32,548 bases of DNA from JBEKYD01 sp049509915 (GCA_049509915.1 JBEKZL010000165.1:1-32548); one strand, 5' to 3'. Positions 23,574 to 32,352 are shown, counted from the first letter of the stretch. Numbers and translations: made by a program. Notes: generated by a model from the sequence alone, not told the origin.

Positions 23574-24775
23574 TGGACCCGTCTACCTGGTTTTACGCGA
23601 TCAGCTTGATCAAGATCCTGGTGGTCTTCGGTGTTCTGATGACCACGCTGGCCTATTTGCAGTGGCTCGAGCGCAAGGTCATCGCCCACATCCAGGTCAG
23701 GCCTGGACCGTATTTCGTCGGCCCGCATGGTCTGCTCCAGCCCCTTGCCGACGTGGTCAAGCTCATTACCAAGGAGGACCTGCTTCCGCCGTATGTGAAC
23801 AAGCCGCTTTACCTGGCGGCGCCCTTCATTGCGGTCAGCATGGCGCTGCTCTCGATTTCGGTGATCCCGTTCGGGCCCGAGATCGACATCTTCGGCTACC
23901 ACACCTACATGCAGTTGACCGACCTCAACATTGGCGTGTTATTCATTCTGGCGGTTTCGTCGGTCGGGGTGTACGGAGTTGCGCTGGCCGGCTGGTCGTC
24001 GAATAACAAATATGCGCTGCTCGGGGCCCTGCGAAGCTCGGCGCAGATGATCAGCTACGAGCTGCCGCTATCGCTGGCCATCGCCGCACCGCTGCTGATT
24101 TCGAACACTCTGAGCCTTCGCAAGCTGGTGGAGACGCAGGGCGGTAACCCGGCCCACGCCGGCAACTTCTGGAACTGGAACCTGTTCCACGGCTGGCAAT
24201 GGATCGGCTTCCTGGTTTTTCTGATCTCGGCGTTTGCGGAAACCAATCGCATCCCCTTCGACCTGGCCGAAGCCGAAAACGAACTCGTCGCCGGATTTCA
24301 TACCGAATACTCGAGCATGAAATTCGCCTCTTTCTTCATGGCCGAGTACGCCAACATGATTACGGTTAGCGCCATGGCCGTGATCTTGTTCCTGGGCGGA
24401 TGGGTGGCGCCGTGGCCGGCCGAATACGGATCGGGACTCATCCCAGTGGTGATCTTCGCGCTGGCCGGGCTGATCGCCATATATCACGGACTGCACCCGG
24501 CCCGCCGCAGGGACCGTTTCTCGCTGCCGGCCACCGGCCTGGTCTTTCTGTTCATCGCGGCCGCGTTTCTGGCGCCCTTTACCCAAAGCTGGCTGCTGCC
24601 GCTGTTCTGGTTCTGCGCCAAGACCGGCGCCATTCTGTTCGCCTTCATCTGGGTTCGCGGCACGCTGCCCCGTTTTCGCTACGACCAGTTGATGGGTTTC
24701 GCCTGGAAGTACTTGTTCCCCGTCGCCGTCGTCAATCTGCTCGCCACCGGTTTGGGGGTGGCACTGTTTGGATGA
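23573..24775 (+). CDS. nuoH: NADH-quinone oxidoreductase subunit H
   Basis: The ATG at 23573 overlaps the nuoG stop; 400 residues with about nine or ten hydrophobic helices. Conserved elements are the ERKVIAHIQVRPGPYFVGPHG loop region near residues 38-58 (split here for reading), the AFAETNRIPFDLAEAENELV loop lining the quinone tunnel, and a C-terminal RGTLPRFRYDQLM. NuoH forms the quinone chamber entrance with NuoB and NuoD. The protein is longer than E. coli NuoH (about 325), with extra hydrophobic segments around residues 290-340. Only 15 bases separate it from nuoJ, so nuoI, usually placed here, is absent. Confidence 0.95.
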   Translation: MDPSTWFYAISLIKILVVFGVLMTTLAYLQWLERKVIAHIQVRPGPYFVGPHGLLQPLADVVKLITKEDLLPPYVNKPLYLAAPFIAVSMALLSISVIPFGPEIDIFGYHTYMQLTDLNIGVLFILAVSSVGVYGVALAGWSSNNKYALLGALRSSAQMISYELPLSLAIAAPLLISNTLSLRKLVETQGGNPAHAGNFWNWNLFHGWQWIGFLVFLISAFAETNRIPFDLAEAENELVAGFHTEYSSMKFASFFMAEYANMITVSAMAVILFLGGWVAPWPAEYGSGLIPVVIFALAGLIAIYHGLHPARRRDRFSLPATGLVFLFIAAAFLAPFTQSWLLPLFWFCAKTGAILFAFIWVRGTLPRFRYDQLMGFAWKYLFPVAVVNLLATGLGVALFG

Positions 24776-24790
24776 AATGAGCCGGATCAA

Positions 24791-25282
24791 ATGGACGTCA
24801 TTCTCTTTCTGATCTTCGCCACCATCGCCGTCGTCGCCGCCGTGAACGTGGTGGTGCAGTCGCACCCCATCTCGAGCGCCATCTCGCTGATCGGCGTCAT
24901 GGGCTCGCTCGCCGTGCTCTATCTGCTGCTGGGCGCCGAATTCATCGCCGCCGCCCAGGTGATTGTCTACGCCGGCGCGGTGATGGTGCTGTTTCTGTTC
25001 GTCATAATGCTGCTCAACGCCGGCACCGAGAGCAAGCAAAGCAAATCCGAAACCGCTCACCTTCTGGGCGTGCCGGCGCTGCTGGTCTTCGCCTTGTTGC
25101 TGGCATACTTCATCCGCTCGCAGCCGGAATCGGGCGTACACTTCGGCGGCTTTACCGGGGGATCGGCCCAGGCTGTCGGCCGCGCCCTGTTCACCACCTA
25201 CCTGCTCCCCTTCGAGGTCACCAGCGTGCTCATCCTGATCGCCATCGTCGGTGCCATCGTTCTGGCCCGGAAGGAGATCTGA
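24791..25282 (+). CDS. nuoJ: NADH-quinone oxidoreductase subunit J
   Basis: ATG at 24791 encodes 163 residues with five hydrophobic helices. The third (IAAAQVIVYAGAVMVLFLFV) carries the conserved glycine-tyrosine segment that bends into a pi-bulge in complex I structures. The C-terminus ends in a helix (SVLILIAIVGAIVLARKEI). NuoJ lies between the quinone cavity and the antiporter-like subunits. It directly follows nuoH, with no nuoI between them. Confidence 0.93.
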   Translation: MDVILFLIFATIAVVAAVNVVVQSHPISSAISLIGVMGSLAVLYLLLGAEFIAAAQVIVYAGAVMVLFLFVIMLLNAGTESKQSKSETAHLLGVPALLVFALLLAYFIRSQPESGVHFGGFTGGSAQAVGRALFTTYLLPFEVTSVLILIAIVGAIVLARKEI

Positions 25283-25289
25283 CACCGCC

Positions 25290-25598
25290 ATGTCGGAAGT
25301 TCCCCTATCCTGGTTTCTGGTCCTCAGCGCCCTTCTGTTCGCCCTCGGCGTGGCCGGGTTCCTGTTTCGCCGCAATATCATTACGGTGTTCATGTCGATC
25401 GAGCTGATGCTGAACGGCGTGAACCTCAGCTTTATCGCTTTCGCTTACCAGCACAAGGACGTCAGCGGCCACCTGTTCGTCTTCTTCGTGATGGTGGTGG
25501 CCGCCGCCGAAGCCGCGGTTGGCATGGCCATCATTTTGACCGTGTTCAAGAACCGCGCCACGCTGAATATCGACGATATCAGCACCATGAAGGACTGA
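25290..25598 (+). CDS. nuoK: NADH-quinone oxidoreductase subunit K
   Basis: ATG at 25290 gives 102 residues; an earlier in-frame GTG inside nuoJ is less likely. AAGGAG within the end of nuoJ (25271-25276) may serve as ribosome-binding site. Three helices are present. The second holds the conserved Glu in FMSIELMLNGVNL, and the third has a second Glu in VVAAAEAAVGMAI. Both acids belong to the proton path along the membrane arm. NuoK is an MrpC homologue. Confidence 0.95.
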   Translation: MSEVPLSWFLVLSALLFALGVAGFLFRRNIITVFMSIELMLNGVNLSFIAFAYQHKDVSGHLFVFFVMVVAAAEAAVGMAIILTVFKNRATLNIDDISTMKD

Positions 25599-25608
25599 CG
25601 CACAACTG

Positions 25609-27447
25609 ATGCTACTCTGGCTCATCCCTCTATTCCCGCTGGCGGGTTTCGCCATCAACGGCATCTTCGGGCGCCGGTTTTCGAAGGCGCTGGTGAACGC
25701 GGTTGCCGTCGGCAGCGTGCTGCTGTCGTTTCTGTGGGTGCTGAAGACGCTGGCCGCCGCGGCGCCGCTTAACGGTCCGCTCACCGAGCGCTATTTCACC
25801 TGGATCCAAAGCGGCACGCTTTCGATCGGCGTCGATATGGCCGTCGATCGCCTCACCGCGGTGATGCTGCTCATCGTGACCGGGATCGGCTCGCTCATCC
25901 ATATTTATTCGATCGGCTACATGGCGCACGAGGGCGGCTACTACCGCTTCTTCGCCTACATGAACCTGTTCATGTTCTTCATGCTAACGCTGGTGCTGGC
26001 GGCGAATTACCTGCTGCTGTTCGTCGGCTGGGAGGGCGTGGGCCTGTGCAGCTACCTGCTCATCGGTTTCTATTTCGATAAGAAATTCGCCACCGACGCC
26101 GGCAACAAGGCCTTCATAGTGAACCGCATCGGCGACTTCGGCTTTTCGCTGGCGGCGTTTCTGATTTTCAAGCAATTTGGCTCGCTCGATTTTTCGGTGG
26201 TCTCCGGGCAAGCGGCCGGCGCTCCTACCGCCATGCTGACTGCCATCGGCCTGCTCCTGCTGCTGGGCGCTTGCGGGAAGTCGGCGCAAATTCCGCTCTA
26301 TGTCTGGCTGCCGGACGCCATGGCCGGCCCCACTCCGGTATCGGCGCTCATCCATGCCGCCACCATGGTCACGGCCGGCGTCTACATGACCGCCCGCTCC
26401 TGGCCCATCTACGTACACGCGCCGCAGGCCATGGAGACGATCGCGGTCATCGGCACCGCCACGGCGTTTTTTGCCGCCACTATCGGCCTGGCGCAGAACG
26501 ACATAAAGAAGGTTTTCGCCTATTCCACCGTGTCGCAGTTGGGCTACATGTTCGTGGGCGTGGGCGTCGGCGCGTTTTCCGCCGGTATCTATCACCTGAT
26601 GACCCACGCGTTTTTCAAAGCTCTCCTGTTCCTGGGTTCGGGCGCGGTGATTCACTCGCTCTCGGGCGAACAGGACATGCGGCACATGGGCGGCTTGCGC
26701 GGCAAGATCCCCTGGACGTTCTGGACCATGATGTGCGCGGCCGTGGCCATCGCCGGCGTGCCGCCCTTCGCCGGTTTCTGGAGCAAAGACGCCATTCTGC
26801 TGGCCGCCCACGCGCACGCGCCGTGGATGTACTGGGCGGGCACGGTCACTGCCGCCCTCACCGCCTTTTATGTTTTTCGCGCCATGTTCCTGACCTTTTT
26901 CGGCAGCTACCGCGGGCACCATCACGCGCACGAATCTCCCGCCGTAATGCTGGCGCCGCTGGCCGTGCTGGCCGCGCTTTCGCTAGTCGGCGGCTGGTTG
27001 TTCAATGTGCCGGAGTTCCTAAGTGCCTTCTTCCCAGCCCAGGAAGTGCCCGAGGACGCAGGTCTGATGGCGATTTCTACCGCCGCCGGGTTGATCGGTA
27101 TCGCCCTCGCCTACCTTATGTATGTAGCTAAACCGGCCCTGGCGGGTTCTTTCGCCGATGGCGTTAAGGGGCTGTATTGGCTGGTCTACAACAAGTATTT
27201 CGTGGATGAAATCTACGATGCCGCCGTGGTCGCGCCCGTGGTGGACGGCTCGCGCGCCGTGCTGTGGAAGGGCGTGGACGTCGGCGTGATCGATGGCGGC
27301 GTCAACGGAATCGGCGCCCGCTGCCGCAACCTGGGCTCGGTGCTGCGCTTGTGGCAATCCGGCAACATTCGCAGCTACGCCACCTGGCTGCTGGTCGGAG
27401 CGGTAGTGATGATAGTCGCCATCGGCATGGCGGGAGGCGTCAGGTGA
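25609..27447 (+). CDS. nuoL: NADH-quinone oxidoreductase subunit L
   Basis: ATG at 25609 encodes 612 residues, a normal length for NuoL. Antiporter-like core motifs include LFVGWEGVGLCSYLLIGFYF (key Glu on helix 5), SAQIPLYVWLPDAMAGPTPV and SALIHAATMVTAGVYM on helices 7-8, and DIKKVFAYSTVSQLGYMF. A His-rich loop (YRGHHHAHES) precedes the C-terminal part, which includes the long lateral helix region and YNKYFVDEIYDAAVV. NuoL is the distal proton-pumping subunit. Its stop codon overlaps the nuoM GTG start. Confidence 0.96.
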   Translation: MLLWLIPLFPLAGFAINGIFGRRFSKALVNAVAVGSVLLSFLWVLKTLAAAAPLNGPLTERYFTWIQSGTLSIGVDMAVDRLTAVMLLIVTGIGSLIHIYSIGYMAHEGGYYRFFAYMNLFMFFMLTLVLAANYLLLFVGWEGVGLCSYLLIGFYFDKKFATDAGNKAFIVNRIGDFGFSLAAFLIFKQFGSLDFSVVSGQAAGAPTAMLTAIGLLLLLGACGKSAQIPLYVWLPDAMAGPTPVSALIHAATMVTAGVYMTARSWPIYVHAPQAMETIAVIGTATAFFAATIGLAQNDIKKVFAYSTVSQLGYMFVGVGVGAFSAGIYHLMTHAFFKALLFLGSGAVIHSLSGEQDMRHMGGLRGKIPWTFWTMMCAAVAIAGVPPFAGFWSKDAILLAAHAHAPWMYWAGTVTAALTAFYVFRAMFLTFFGSYRGHHHAHESPAVMLAPLAVLAALSLVGGWLFNVPEFLSAFFPAQEVPEDAGLMAISTAAGLIGIALAYLMYVAKPALAGSFADGVKGLYWLVYNKYFVDEIYDAAVVAPVVDGSRAVLWKGVDVGVIDGGVNGIGARCRNLGSVLRLWQSGNIRSYATWLLVGAVVMIVAIGMAGGVR

Positions 27448-28973
27448 ACCTGCTGACCCTCGTCCTCTTCCTCCCGCTGGCGGCTTTTCTGGTAGCCCTG
27501 TTGGTGCCGCGGTCTTCCCCCGCCGGTTCGCGCGCATGGGCTCTCATTGTTTCGCTGGCTACGTTCGTCTGCTCCGTCGCCTTGGTCGGCTATTTTGACC
27601 GCGGTCTTGGCGGTGAACAGTTCGCCGTGGACACCACCTGGATCCGGTCGCCCGAAATCCATTTCTTCGTCTCGCTCAACGGCGTCAGCCTCTGGCTGGT
27701 GCTGTTGACCACCTTCCTTACCCCCATCTGTGTGCTCATCTCCTGGCGCAACATTCAGAACAGGGTCAAGGAATTCTACGCCTTGCTGCTGCTTCTGGAA
27801 TTCAGCCTGATCGGGGTGTTTCTGGCGCAGGACCTGTTCCTGTTTTTTGTCTTCTGGGAAGTCAGCCTGGTGCCGATGTATTTTCTGATCGGCATCTGGG
27901 GCCACGAACGCCGCATCTACGCCGCCGTGAAGTTCTTCCTCTATACGATGGCCGGCTCGGCCATGATGCTGGTGGCCATCATTTATCTGTATCTGAAGGC
28001 CGGCACGTTCAGCTATCCCAAGATTCTGGACCTGCTGGCCAGCGGCCAACTCGGCTTTCGGCCCGAGGAGCAGATGCTCCTGTTCCTGGCCTTCTTCGTC
28101 GCATTCGCTATCAAGGTACCCCTGTTCCCGCTGCACACCTGGCTGCCGGATGCGCACGTCGAGGCGCCCACGGCCGGTTCCGTCATGCTGGCGTCGGTCA
28201 TGCTGAAGATGGGCACCTACGGAATTCTGCACTTCTGCCTGCCCCTGTTCCCGGCGGCGGCGCGGGCCTGCTCCGGCTGGATCGCCGTCCTCGCCATCAT
28301 CGGCATCATTTACGGCGCGCTGGTGGCGATGGTGCAGCCGAATATGAAGAAGCTGGTGGCGTATTCGTCGGTGAGCCATCTCGGTTTCGTGGTGCTGGGG
28401 ATTTTTTCGTTTACCCAGCAGGGCCTCGACGGCGCCGCCTACCAGATGTTGAACCACGGCATTTCGACCGGCGCCCTCTTCGCCCTGGTTGGGCTGCTCT
28501 ACGAGCGTCGCCATTCGCTTGAAATCGCCGATTACGGCGGCGTGGCGACCGCTGCGCCGTGGCTCTCCACCGCGTTTCTGTTCGCCACCCTGGCCTCGAT
28601 CGGCCTGCCCATGCTGAACAATTTCGTCGGCGAATACCTGGTCCTGCAGGGAACCGCCCTGGCCAATTTCACCTGGACTGCCTGGGCCGCCATCGGCGTG
28701 ATCCTTTCCGCCTGCTACATGCTGTGGATGTACCAGCGGGTTTTCTACGGCGAGGCAGGCCACGAAGTCCGCGCGCACATCGGCGACATGAATTTGCGCG
28801 AATGGGCCGCGGTCGTTCCGCTCGCCGTCATGATGGTATGGATGGGTGTTTATTCGCAGAGCTTCCTACCGCCCATCGGCAAGACCACCGCCGCCGTGCT
28901 CAGCCAAACTCAAATCAACGTGCCTTTCCGCGTAGAGCTTCACCACCCCGTGGAGGTGAGCCGTGCCCGTTAA
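27444..28973 (+). CDS. nuoM: NADH-quinone oxidoreductase subunit M
   Basis: The start is GTG at 27444, overlapping the nuoL stop, with GGGAGG at 27432-27437; 509 residues. A much longer in-frame upstream extension is antiparallel noise within nuoL and has an Arg-rich, non-membrane composition. Antiporter core motifs are FVFWEVSLVPMYFLIGIWG (helix 5 Glu), FPLHTWLPDAHVEAPTAGSV and VMLASVMLKMGTYGI, with MKKLVAYSSVSHLGFVVLG. NuoM is the middle proton-pumping subunit. The C-terminus overlaps the nuoN start. Confidence 0.95.
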   Translation: MNLLTLVLFLPLAAFLVALLVPRSSPAGSRAWALIVSLATFVCSVALVGYFDRGLGGEQFAVDTTWIRSPEIHFFVSLNGVSLWLVLLTTFLTPICVLISWRNIQNRVKEFYALLLLLEFSLIGVFLAQDLFLFFVFWEVSLVPMYFLIGIWGHERRIYAAVKFFLYTMAGSAMMLVAIIYLYLKAGTFSYPKILDLLASGQLGFRPEEQMLLFLAFFVAFAIKVPLFPLHTWLPDAHVEAPTAGSVMLASVMLKMGTYGILHFCLPLFPAAARACSGWIAVLAIIGIIYGALVAMVQPNMKKLVAYSSVSHLGFVVLGIFSFTQQGLDGAAYQMLNHGISTGALFALVGLLYERRHSLEIADYGGVATAAPWLSTAFLFATLASIGLPMLNNFVGEYLVLQGTALANFTWTAWAAIGVILSACYMLWMYQRVFYGEAGHEVRAHIGDMNLREWAAVVPLAVMMVWMGVYSQSFLPPIGKTTAAVLSQTQINVPFRVELHHPVEVSRAR

Positions 28974-30426
28974 TCCCTTTCCCGGCGCCACCGACCTTCT
29001 GCGCTTCCTGCCCGAAACGCTGCTGATCCTGGCGGGCACTCTCATCATGGTGCTCGATCCCCTGGTCAAACGCCGCTCTTCGCCCTTGTTCGGCCATCTC
29101 ACTCTGCTGACATTGATTGCCGGTATTGCCGTAGCCGTGGCCGGCGCCTCCAACCCCGGCCCGGCCTTTTCCGGCATGTTGATGGTGGATGGCTTCGCCA
29201 CTTTCTTCCGAGTGCTGGTGATGGGTGTCGGCATACTGATCGTCCTGCCCTCCTACCCTTTCCTGGCCCGTCAGGACGGGGAAACCGGCGCATTCCACGC
29301 ACTGCTGCTGTTTTCCATTTCGGGCCAATGCCTGATGGCCGCCGCCAGCGACCTCATCATCATCTTCATCGGTCTCGAAATTTCCTCCATTTCGAGTTAC
29401 GTGCTGGCGGGATTTTTTCGGGACGACAAGCGCAACAACGAATCCGCGCTCAAGTATTTTCTGCTGGGTTCTTTTGCCACCTCCTTCTTCCTCTACGGTG
29501 TGGCGTTGATTTACGGCGCCACCGGCACGATCAACCTTGACGCCGTGCGCCGGTCCATCGGGCCTCTCCGCGCCGACCCGCCGGTCATGATCGTGGCCGC
29601 CGCCGCGCTGATGTTCGTCGGCCTGGGTTTCAAAGTCTCCGCGTCTCCCTTTCAGATGTGGGCACCGGACGTCTATCAGGGCGCTCCCACCCCCGTGTCG
29701 GCATTTCTGTCCGCCGGCCCCAAAGCCGCCGGGTTTGCCATTTTCCTGCGCATCTTTCTCACCGCGTTTGGGCCCATCGGATCCCACTGGGAGCCCCTGG
29801 TATGGGGTGCATCGCTGCTCTCCATGACGGTCGGCAATTTCGCCGCGCTCACCCAGAGCAACTTCAAGCGGATGCTGGCCTACAGCTCCATCGCCCATGC
29901 CGGTTACCTGCTGGTGGCGCTGACGGCGCGTTCCGACGTTGGCGCCGCGGCCGCCATGTTCTACCTGGTGGCATACGCTTTCATGAACATCGGCGCTTTC
30001 GCCGTGGTGAGCCACCTGTCCGGCCGCGGCGAAAAGTACACCGATATCGACGACTTCAAAGGCCTCGCCCAGAAGCAGCCGTTCACCGCCGCCATGCTCA
30101 CCATTTTCCTGCTTTCGCTGATCGGCGTCCCGCTCACCGGCGGCTTCTTCGGCAAGTTCTACATCTTCCGTGCGGCCCTGGAATCGCACCTGGTCTGGCT
30201 GACCGTGCTGGGTCTGCTCAATAGCGCCGTGGCGGCGTATTACTACCTGCGCATCCTGGTCATGATGTACATGCACGATCCGGGCCCGGCAGCCGAAGCC
30301 GTGGAACCGCTGTCGCCCGCCATGGGCGCGGCGCTGATTCTGCCGGCGCTTGGGACTTTGGTCCTGGGCATCTTCCCCGGCTGGGTGCTGGACTTCGCGG
30401 GTAGGTCGTCGGAGTTGATGCGGTAG
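28963..30426 (+). CDS. nuoN: NADH-quinone oxidoreductase subunit N
   Basis: GTG at 28963 overlaps the nuoM end, with GGAGG at about 28951 inside nuoM; 487 residues. Core motifs are FIGLEISSISSYVLAGFFRD, ESALKYFLLGSFATSFFLYG, PFQMWAPDVYQGAPTPVSAF and NFKRMLAYSSIAHAGYLLV. It is the antiporter-like subunit closest to the quinone domain and the last gene of the operon. A possible transcription-end inverted repeat lies about 40 bases after its stop. Confidence 0.95.
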   Translation: MPVNPFPGATDLLRFLPETLLILAGTLIMVLDPLVKRRSSPLFGHLTLLTLIAGIAVAVAGASNPGPAFSGMLMVDGFATFFRVLVMGVGILIVLPSYPFLARQDGETGAFHALLLFSISGQCLMAAASDLIIIFIGLEISSISSYVLAGFFRDDKRNNESALKYFLLGSFATSFFLYGVALIYGATGTINLDAVRRSIGPLRADPPVMIVAAAALMFVGLGFKVSASPFQMWAPDVYQGAPTPVSAFLSAGPKAAGFAIFLRIFLTAFGPIGSHWEPLVWGASLLSMTVGNFAALTQSNFKRMLAYSSIAHAGYLLVALTARSDVGAAAAMFYLVAYAFMNIGAFAVVSHLSGRGEKYTDIDDFKGLAQKQPFTAAMLTIFLLSLIGVPLTGGFFGKFYIFRAALESHLVWLTVLGLLNSAVAAYYYLRILVMMYMHDPGPAAEAVEPLSPAMGAALILPALGTLVLGIFPGWVLDFAGRSSELMR

Positions 30427-30465
30427 GGCCCGCTGTCTTTCGAGGCTGTGTAGCCAATTCCCCGT

Positions 30466-30497
30466 GGGGCAGACCATCGTTTCCTGTGGTCCGCCCC
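30466..30497 (+). terminator. Inverted repeat after nuoN
   Basis: GGGGCAGACCA (30466-30476) and TGGTCCGCCCC (30487-30497) pair over 11 bases with one mismatch around a 10-base loop. It lies 39 bases past the nuoN stop, on the only stretch where the operon could end. No T-run follows, so it may be a processing or stability hairpin rather than an intrinsic terminator. Confidence 0.4.
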
Positions 30498-30660
30498 GCA
30501 CCGCGCTGGGGCTCTCGGTCAGGACGGCCACAGATCTCCTGCAGTCGGCAGCCATGTCAAGGCCGGAAATCGAGGGCGAACAAATGAAGCCAGCACGCCC
30601 GCAACGTGCGGCTGATGGCGGACCCAGAGCATTAGGCGACAGCTGTCTCGGCGCGGCTGG

Positions 30661-31017
30661 TTGAGCCGGCGGAAACTGCACCGCGAAGGTCCCGGGTACG
30701 CTTTCTCCTGTAGGCCCCTGGAGGGATGGACCCGTGCTACTCTTTTTGAAGTCCACCTGAAATTGCAGAGGCTAAAGCGAGGTACGGAACGTGTGATGGT
30801 ATATGACACTATCCTGTACCTCGAAGATTTCTTGGCGACCCTGCAAATGTTCCAAGACAACTGTGGTTCCGTGCGGGCGACTGTGGAGGATTTCCTCCTG
30901 GATGATCCGTGCAAGGAGATCTTTGAAATCAGACCGCCTAAACAGATCGGAGGTATTTTGGCTGAAGATCGCGGGGTGCGATCTCGATCCAGCTCAGCGC
31001 GGCACACAGCGCCTTAA
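30661..31017 (+). CDS. Hypothetical ORF, doubtful
   Basis: A TTG-started frame of 118 codons, with an internal ATG at 30796 as an alternative start (73 residues). The middle part (VMVYDTILYLEDFLATLQMF, then VRATVEDFLLDDPCKEIFEI) reads like a folded, acidic helical protein. The ends are compositionally poor, and no ribosome-binding site supports either start. No family is recognised. It lies in a stretch with other decayed genes and may be a remnant itself. The 230 bases before it hold only the inverted repeat after nuoN. Confidence 0.25.
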   Translation: MSRRKLHREGPGYAFSCRPLEGWTRATLFEVHLKLQRLKRGTERVMVYDTILYLEDFLATLQMFQDNCGSVRATVEDFLLDDPCKEIFEIRPPKQIGGILAEDRGVRSRSSSARHTAP

Positions 31018-31031
31018 GTACCCACCTGTCC

Positions 31032-31462
31032 TGGAGCTCGCCCTCCGGGGAAGACGGCTATGGCACTCTTAGCTTCGACGCCGACGACCTGCGTGCGGAA
31101 GGACTGAGTACGCGCGTCTTACGCTCCCTGCCCTACAGCCCGGTCGGCGTGCTGCCCACACGCATCCGTGGCTGTACGGGTTTGCCGGGGCATTCTTCAG
31201 CCTACTGCTACTGTTACCCGCGGTTAGCATCTGGCTGTACGGGCCGGTCTACACCATTCCCCTATTAACCATCGGATTCATCCTATTGATGGTCTTAAAG
31301 TTTCGGAAGAAGAGGCGGCCGGCCCTGAGGTTGGAGAAGAGAGGGGAGCGGCGCAGTTTTTTCCAGAGAAAGAAAGATGAAATCCTCCTCATGATCCTTT
31401 CCCTTATGATCGGTTCCGTACTCACAATAAGATTTCAATCGGCGCCCGTTCCAGTAGAATAG
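31032..31462 (+). pseudogene. Decayed membrane-protein gene
   Basis: One frame reads SPSGEDGYGTLSFDADDLRA and continues to RSLPYSPVGVLPTRIR at about 31168. A second frame then runs 98 codons to a TAG at 31460-31462. It has two hydrophobic helices (FAGAFFSLLLLLPAVSIWLY and YTIPLLTIGFILLMV), a strongly basic stretch FRKKRRPALRLEKRGERR, and a last helix ILLMILSLMIGSVL. No start codon with a ribosome-binding site is present. The layout suggests one gene broken by a frameshift near 31165. The family is not recognised. Confidence 0.4.
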
Positions 31463-31470
31463 AGAGTGCC

Positions 31471-31686
31471 ATGGTGAAAATCGAACCGATACGTGTCGAA
31501 ATCGAACGCGAGGATGACGGCCGTTTCCTGGCTTCGGTTCCGGACCTTCCCGGCGTTATGGCCTACGGCGCCACCGAGGACGCGGCGGTCCGAAAGGTAA
31601 AGTCCATCGCCCTACAGGTATTGGCTGAAATGATCGAGAGTGGCGACGACATCCCCGAACCGTTCAAGGTGCTCTTCGCCGCATGA
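31471..31686 (+). CDS. hicB-like: HicB-like antitoxin
   Basis: ATG at 31471 encodes 71 residues with the HicB partial RNase-H-like fold: IRVEIEREDDGRFLASVPDL, PGVMAYGATEDAAVRKVKSI, then ALQVLAEMIESGDDIPEP. It lacks a C-terminal DNA-binding extension, as short HicB forms do. Its stop overlaps the start of the HicA-like gene (ATGA), so the two are translationally coupled. It would bind and neutralise the HicA toxin. The order antitoxin-toxin is the reverse of the classic hicAB order but common in such short forms. Confidence 0.85.
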   Translation: MVKIEPIRVEIEREDDGRFLASVPDLPGVMAYGATEDAAVRKVKSIALQVLAEMIESGDDIPEPFKVLFAA

Positions 31687-31895
31687 GCGTCTGGCGTGCG
31701 ACGAAGGCCAGAAGGGTCTATGCTGCGCTGTTGCGTATTGGGTGGAAGCTAAAGAAACAGGTTGGGTCGCACCGCAAGCTGGAGCGTCCCGGTTGTTCCA
31801 CCTTCACTTTCTGCTTTCACGACAGCGAAGAGGTCGGCCCGGCCGCGCTGGCCAAGATCGGCAAAGATACCGGCCTCCGTCCGGAGGATCTGTGA
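31683..31895 (+). CDS. hicA-like: HicA-like mRNA interferase toxin
   Basis: The ATG at 31683 overlaps the HicB-like stop; 70 residues. The dsRBD-like HicA pattern is clear: basic RATKARRVYAALLRIGWKLK, then KQVGSHRKLERPG with the catalytic His in GSH, and a final LAKIGKDTGLRPEDL helix. The toxin cleaves mRNA when not bound by HicB. The reading frame appears intact, so the pair is probably functional. Confidence 0.87.
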   Translation: MSVWRATKARRVYAALLRIGWKLKKQVGSHRKLERPGCSTFTFCFHDSEEVGPAALAKIGKDTGLRPEDL

Positions 31896-31911
31896 GCCAT
31901 CCAGCCGTGGA

Positions 31912-31926
31912 GCAGGCTTCGCCTGC
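31912..31926. repeat. Small hairpin after hicA
   Basis: GCAGGC (31912-31917) and GCCTGC (31921-31926) form a 6-bp stem with a 3-base loop, between the hicA stop and the convergent gene ending at 31960. No T-run is present. It may serve as a weak bidirectional end signal. Confidence 0.3.
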
Positions 31927-31959
31927 CACCCGCTACACTGCCCATCCTGCCACCGGCCG

Positions 31960-32352
31960 CTACGACCCACTCGCTCCTCGAGAGACTGAGGCATCGGCGA
32001 GCCATTGTTCAGCCTCTTCCCGGGTTCGAAATGGCTGCAGTTCGCAGATGCCTTCGAGCAGGATTCCGAGCATCCGTATCATGCCGTAGGCCAAATCGTT
32101 TCCGACTACGATGGCGGTTGGGCCAAGCACTCCCTTCCGGCCGTACTCTCGAAGAAGTTCGACCGTGGTGCGAACGTCGGAAGCCGAAAATTCGGCCGTC
32201 GCTCTTGAGGCTTCGATCAGCTCGCGATATGGCAGGCCTTTGTCCCGGTGCTCCTGAGTGAGATGTTTGCGGATGTCGTCCATCGTGATCGGACCATCGG
32301 CGGTGGTGTACATCTCTTGCCGCTGGTGATCGACAGCGTGCATCACAGGCAT
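31960..32352 (-). CDS. SpoIIAA/STAS-SEC14-like small protein
   Basis: The start is the ATG at 32352, chosen because AGGAGG stands seven bases upstream. The frame is open to 32481, but that extension runs into repeat DNA. The 130 residues read as an alpha/beta protein: MYTTADGPITMDDIRKHLTQ, YRELIEASRATAEFSASDVR, TAIVVGNDLAYGMIRMLGIL, then LQPFRTREEAEQWLAD. This pattern of a central strand, DLAYGMxRM helix and EEAEQWL C-terminal helix resembles the SpoIIAA-like (STAS/SEC14) family of unknown function. That assignment is by memory of the pattern. It is convergent with hicA. Confidence 0.65.
   Translation of the reverse strand: MPVMHAVDHQRQEMYTTADGPITMDDIRKHLTQEHRDKGLPYRELIEASRATAEFSASDVRTTVELLREYGRKGVLGPTAIVVGNDLAYGMIRMLGILLEGICELQPFRTREEAEQWLADASVSRGASGS

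Noticed and set aside
27264..27443. N-terminal extension of NuoM inside nuoL
   Set aside because: It is Arg-rich and not membrane-like. GTG at 27444 with GGGAGG and the family N-terminus is clearly the start.
28915..30756. A 613-codon minus-strand frame across nuoN
   Set aside because: It is antisense to NuoN, which has all core motifs. The frame has Gly/Arg/His/Gln-rich noise and no domain.
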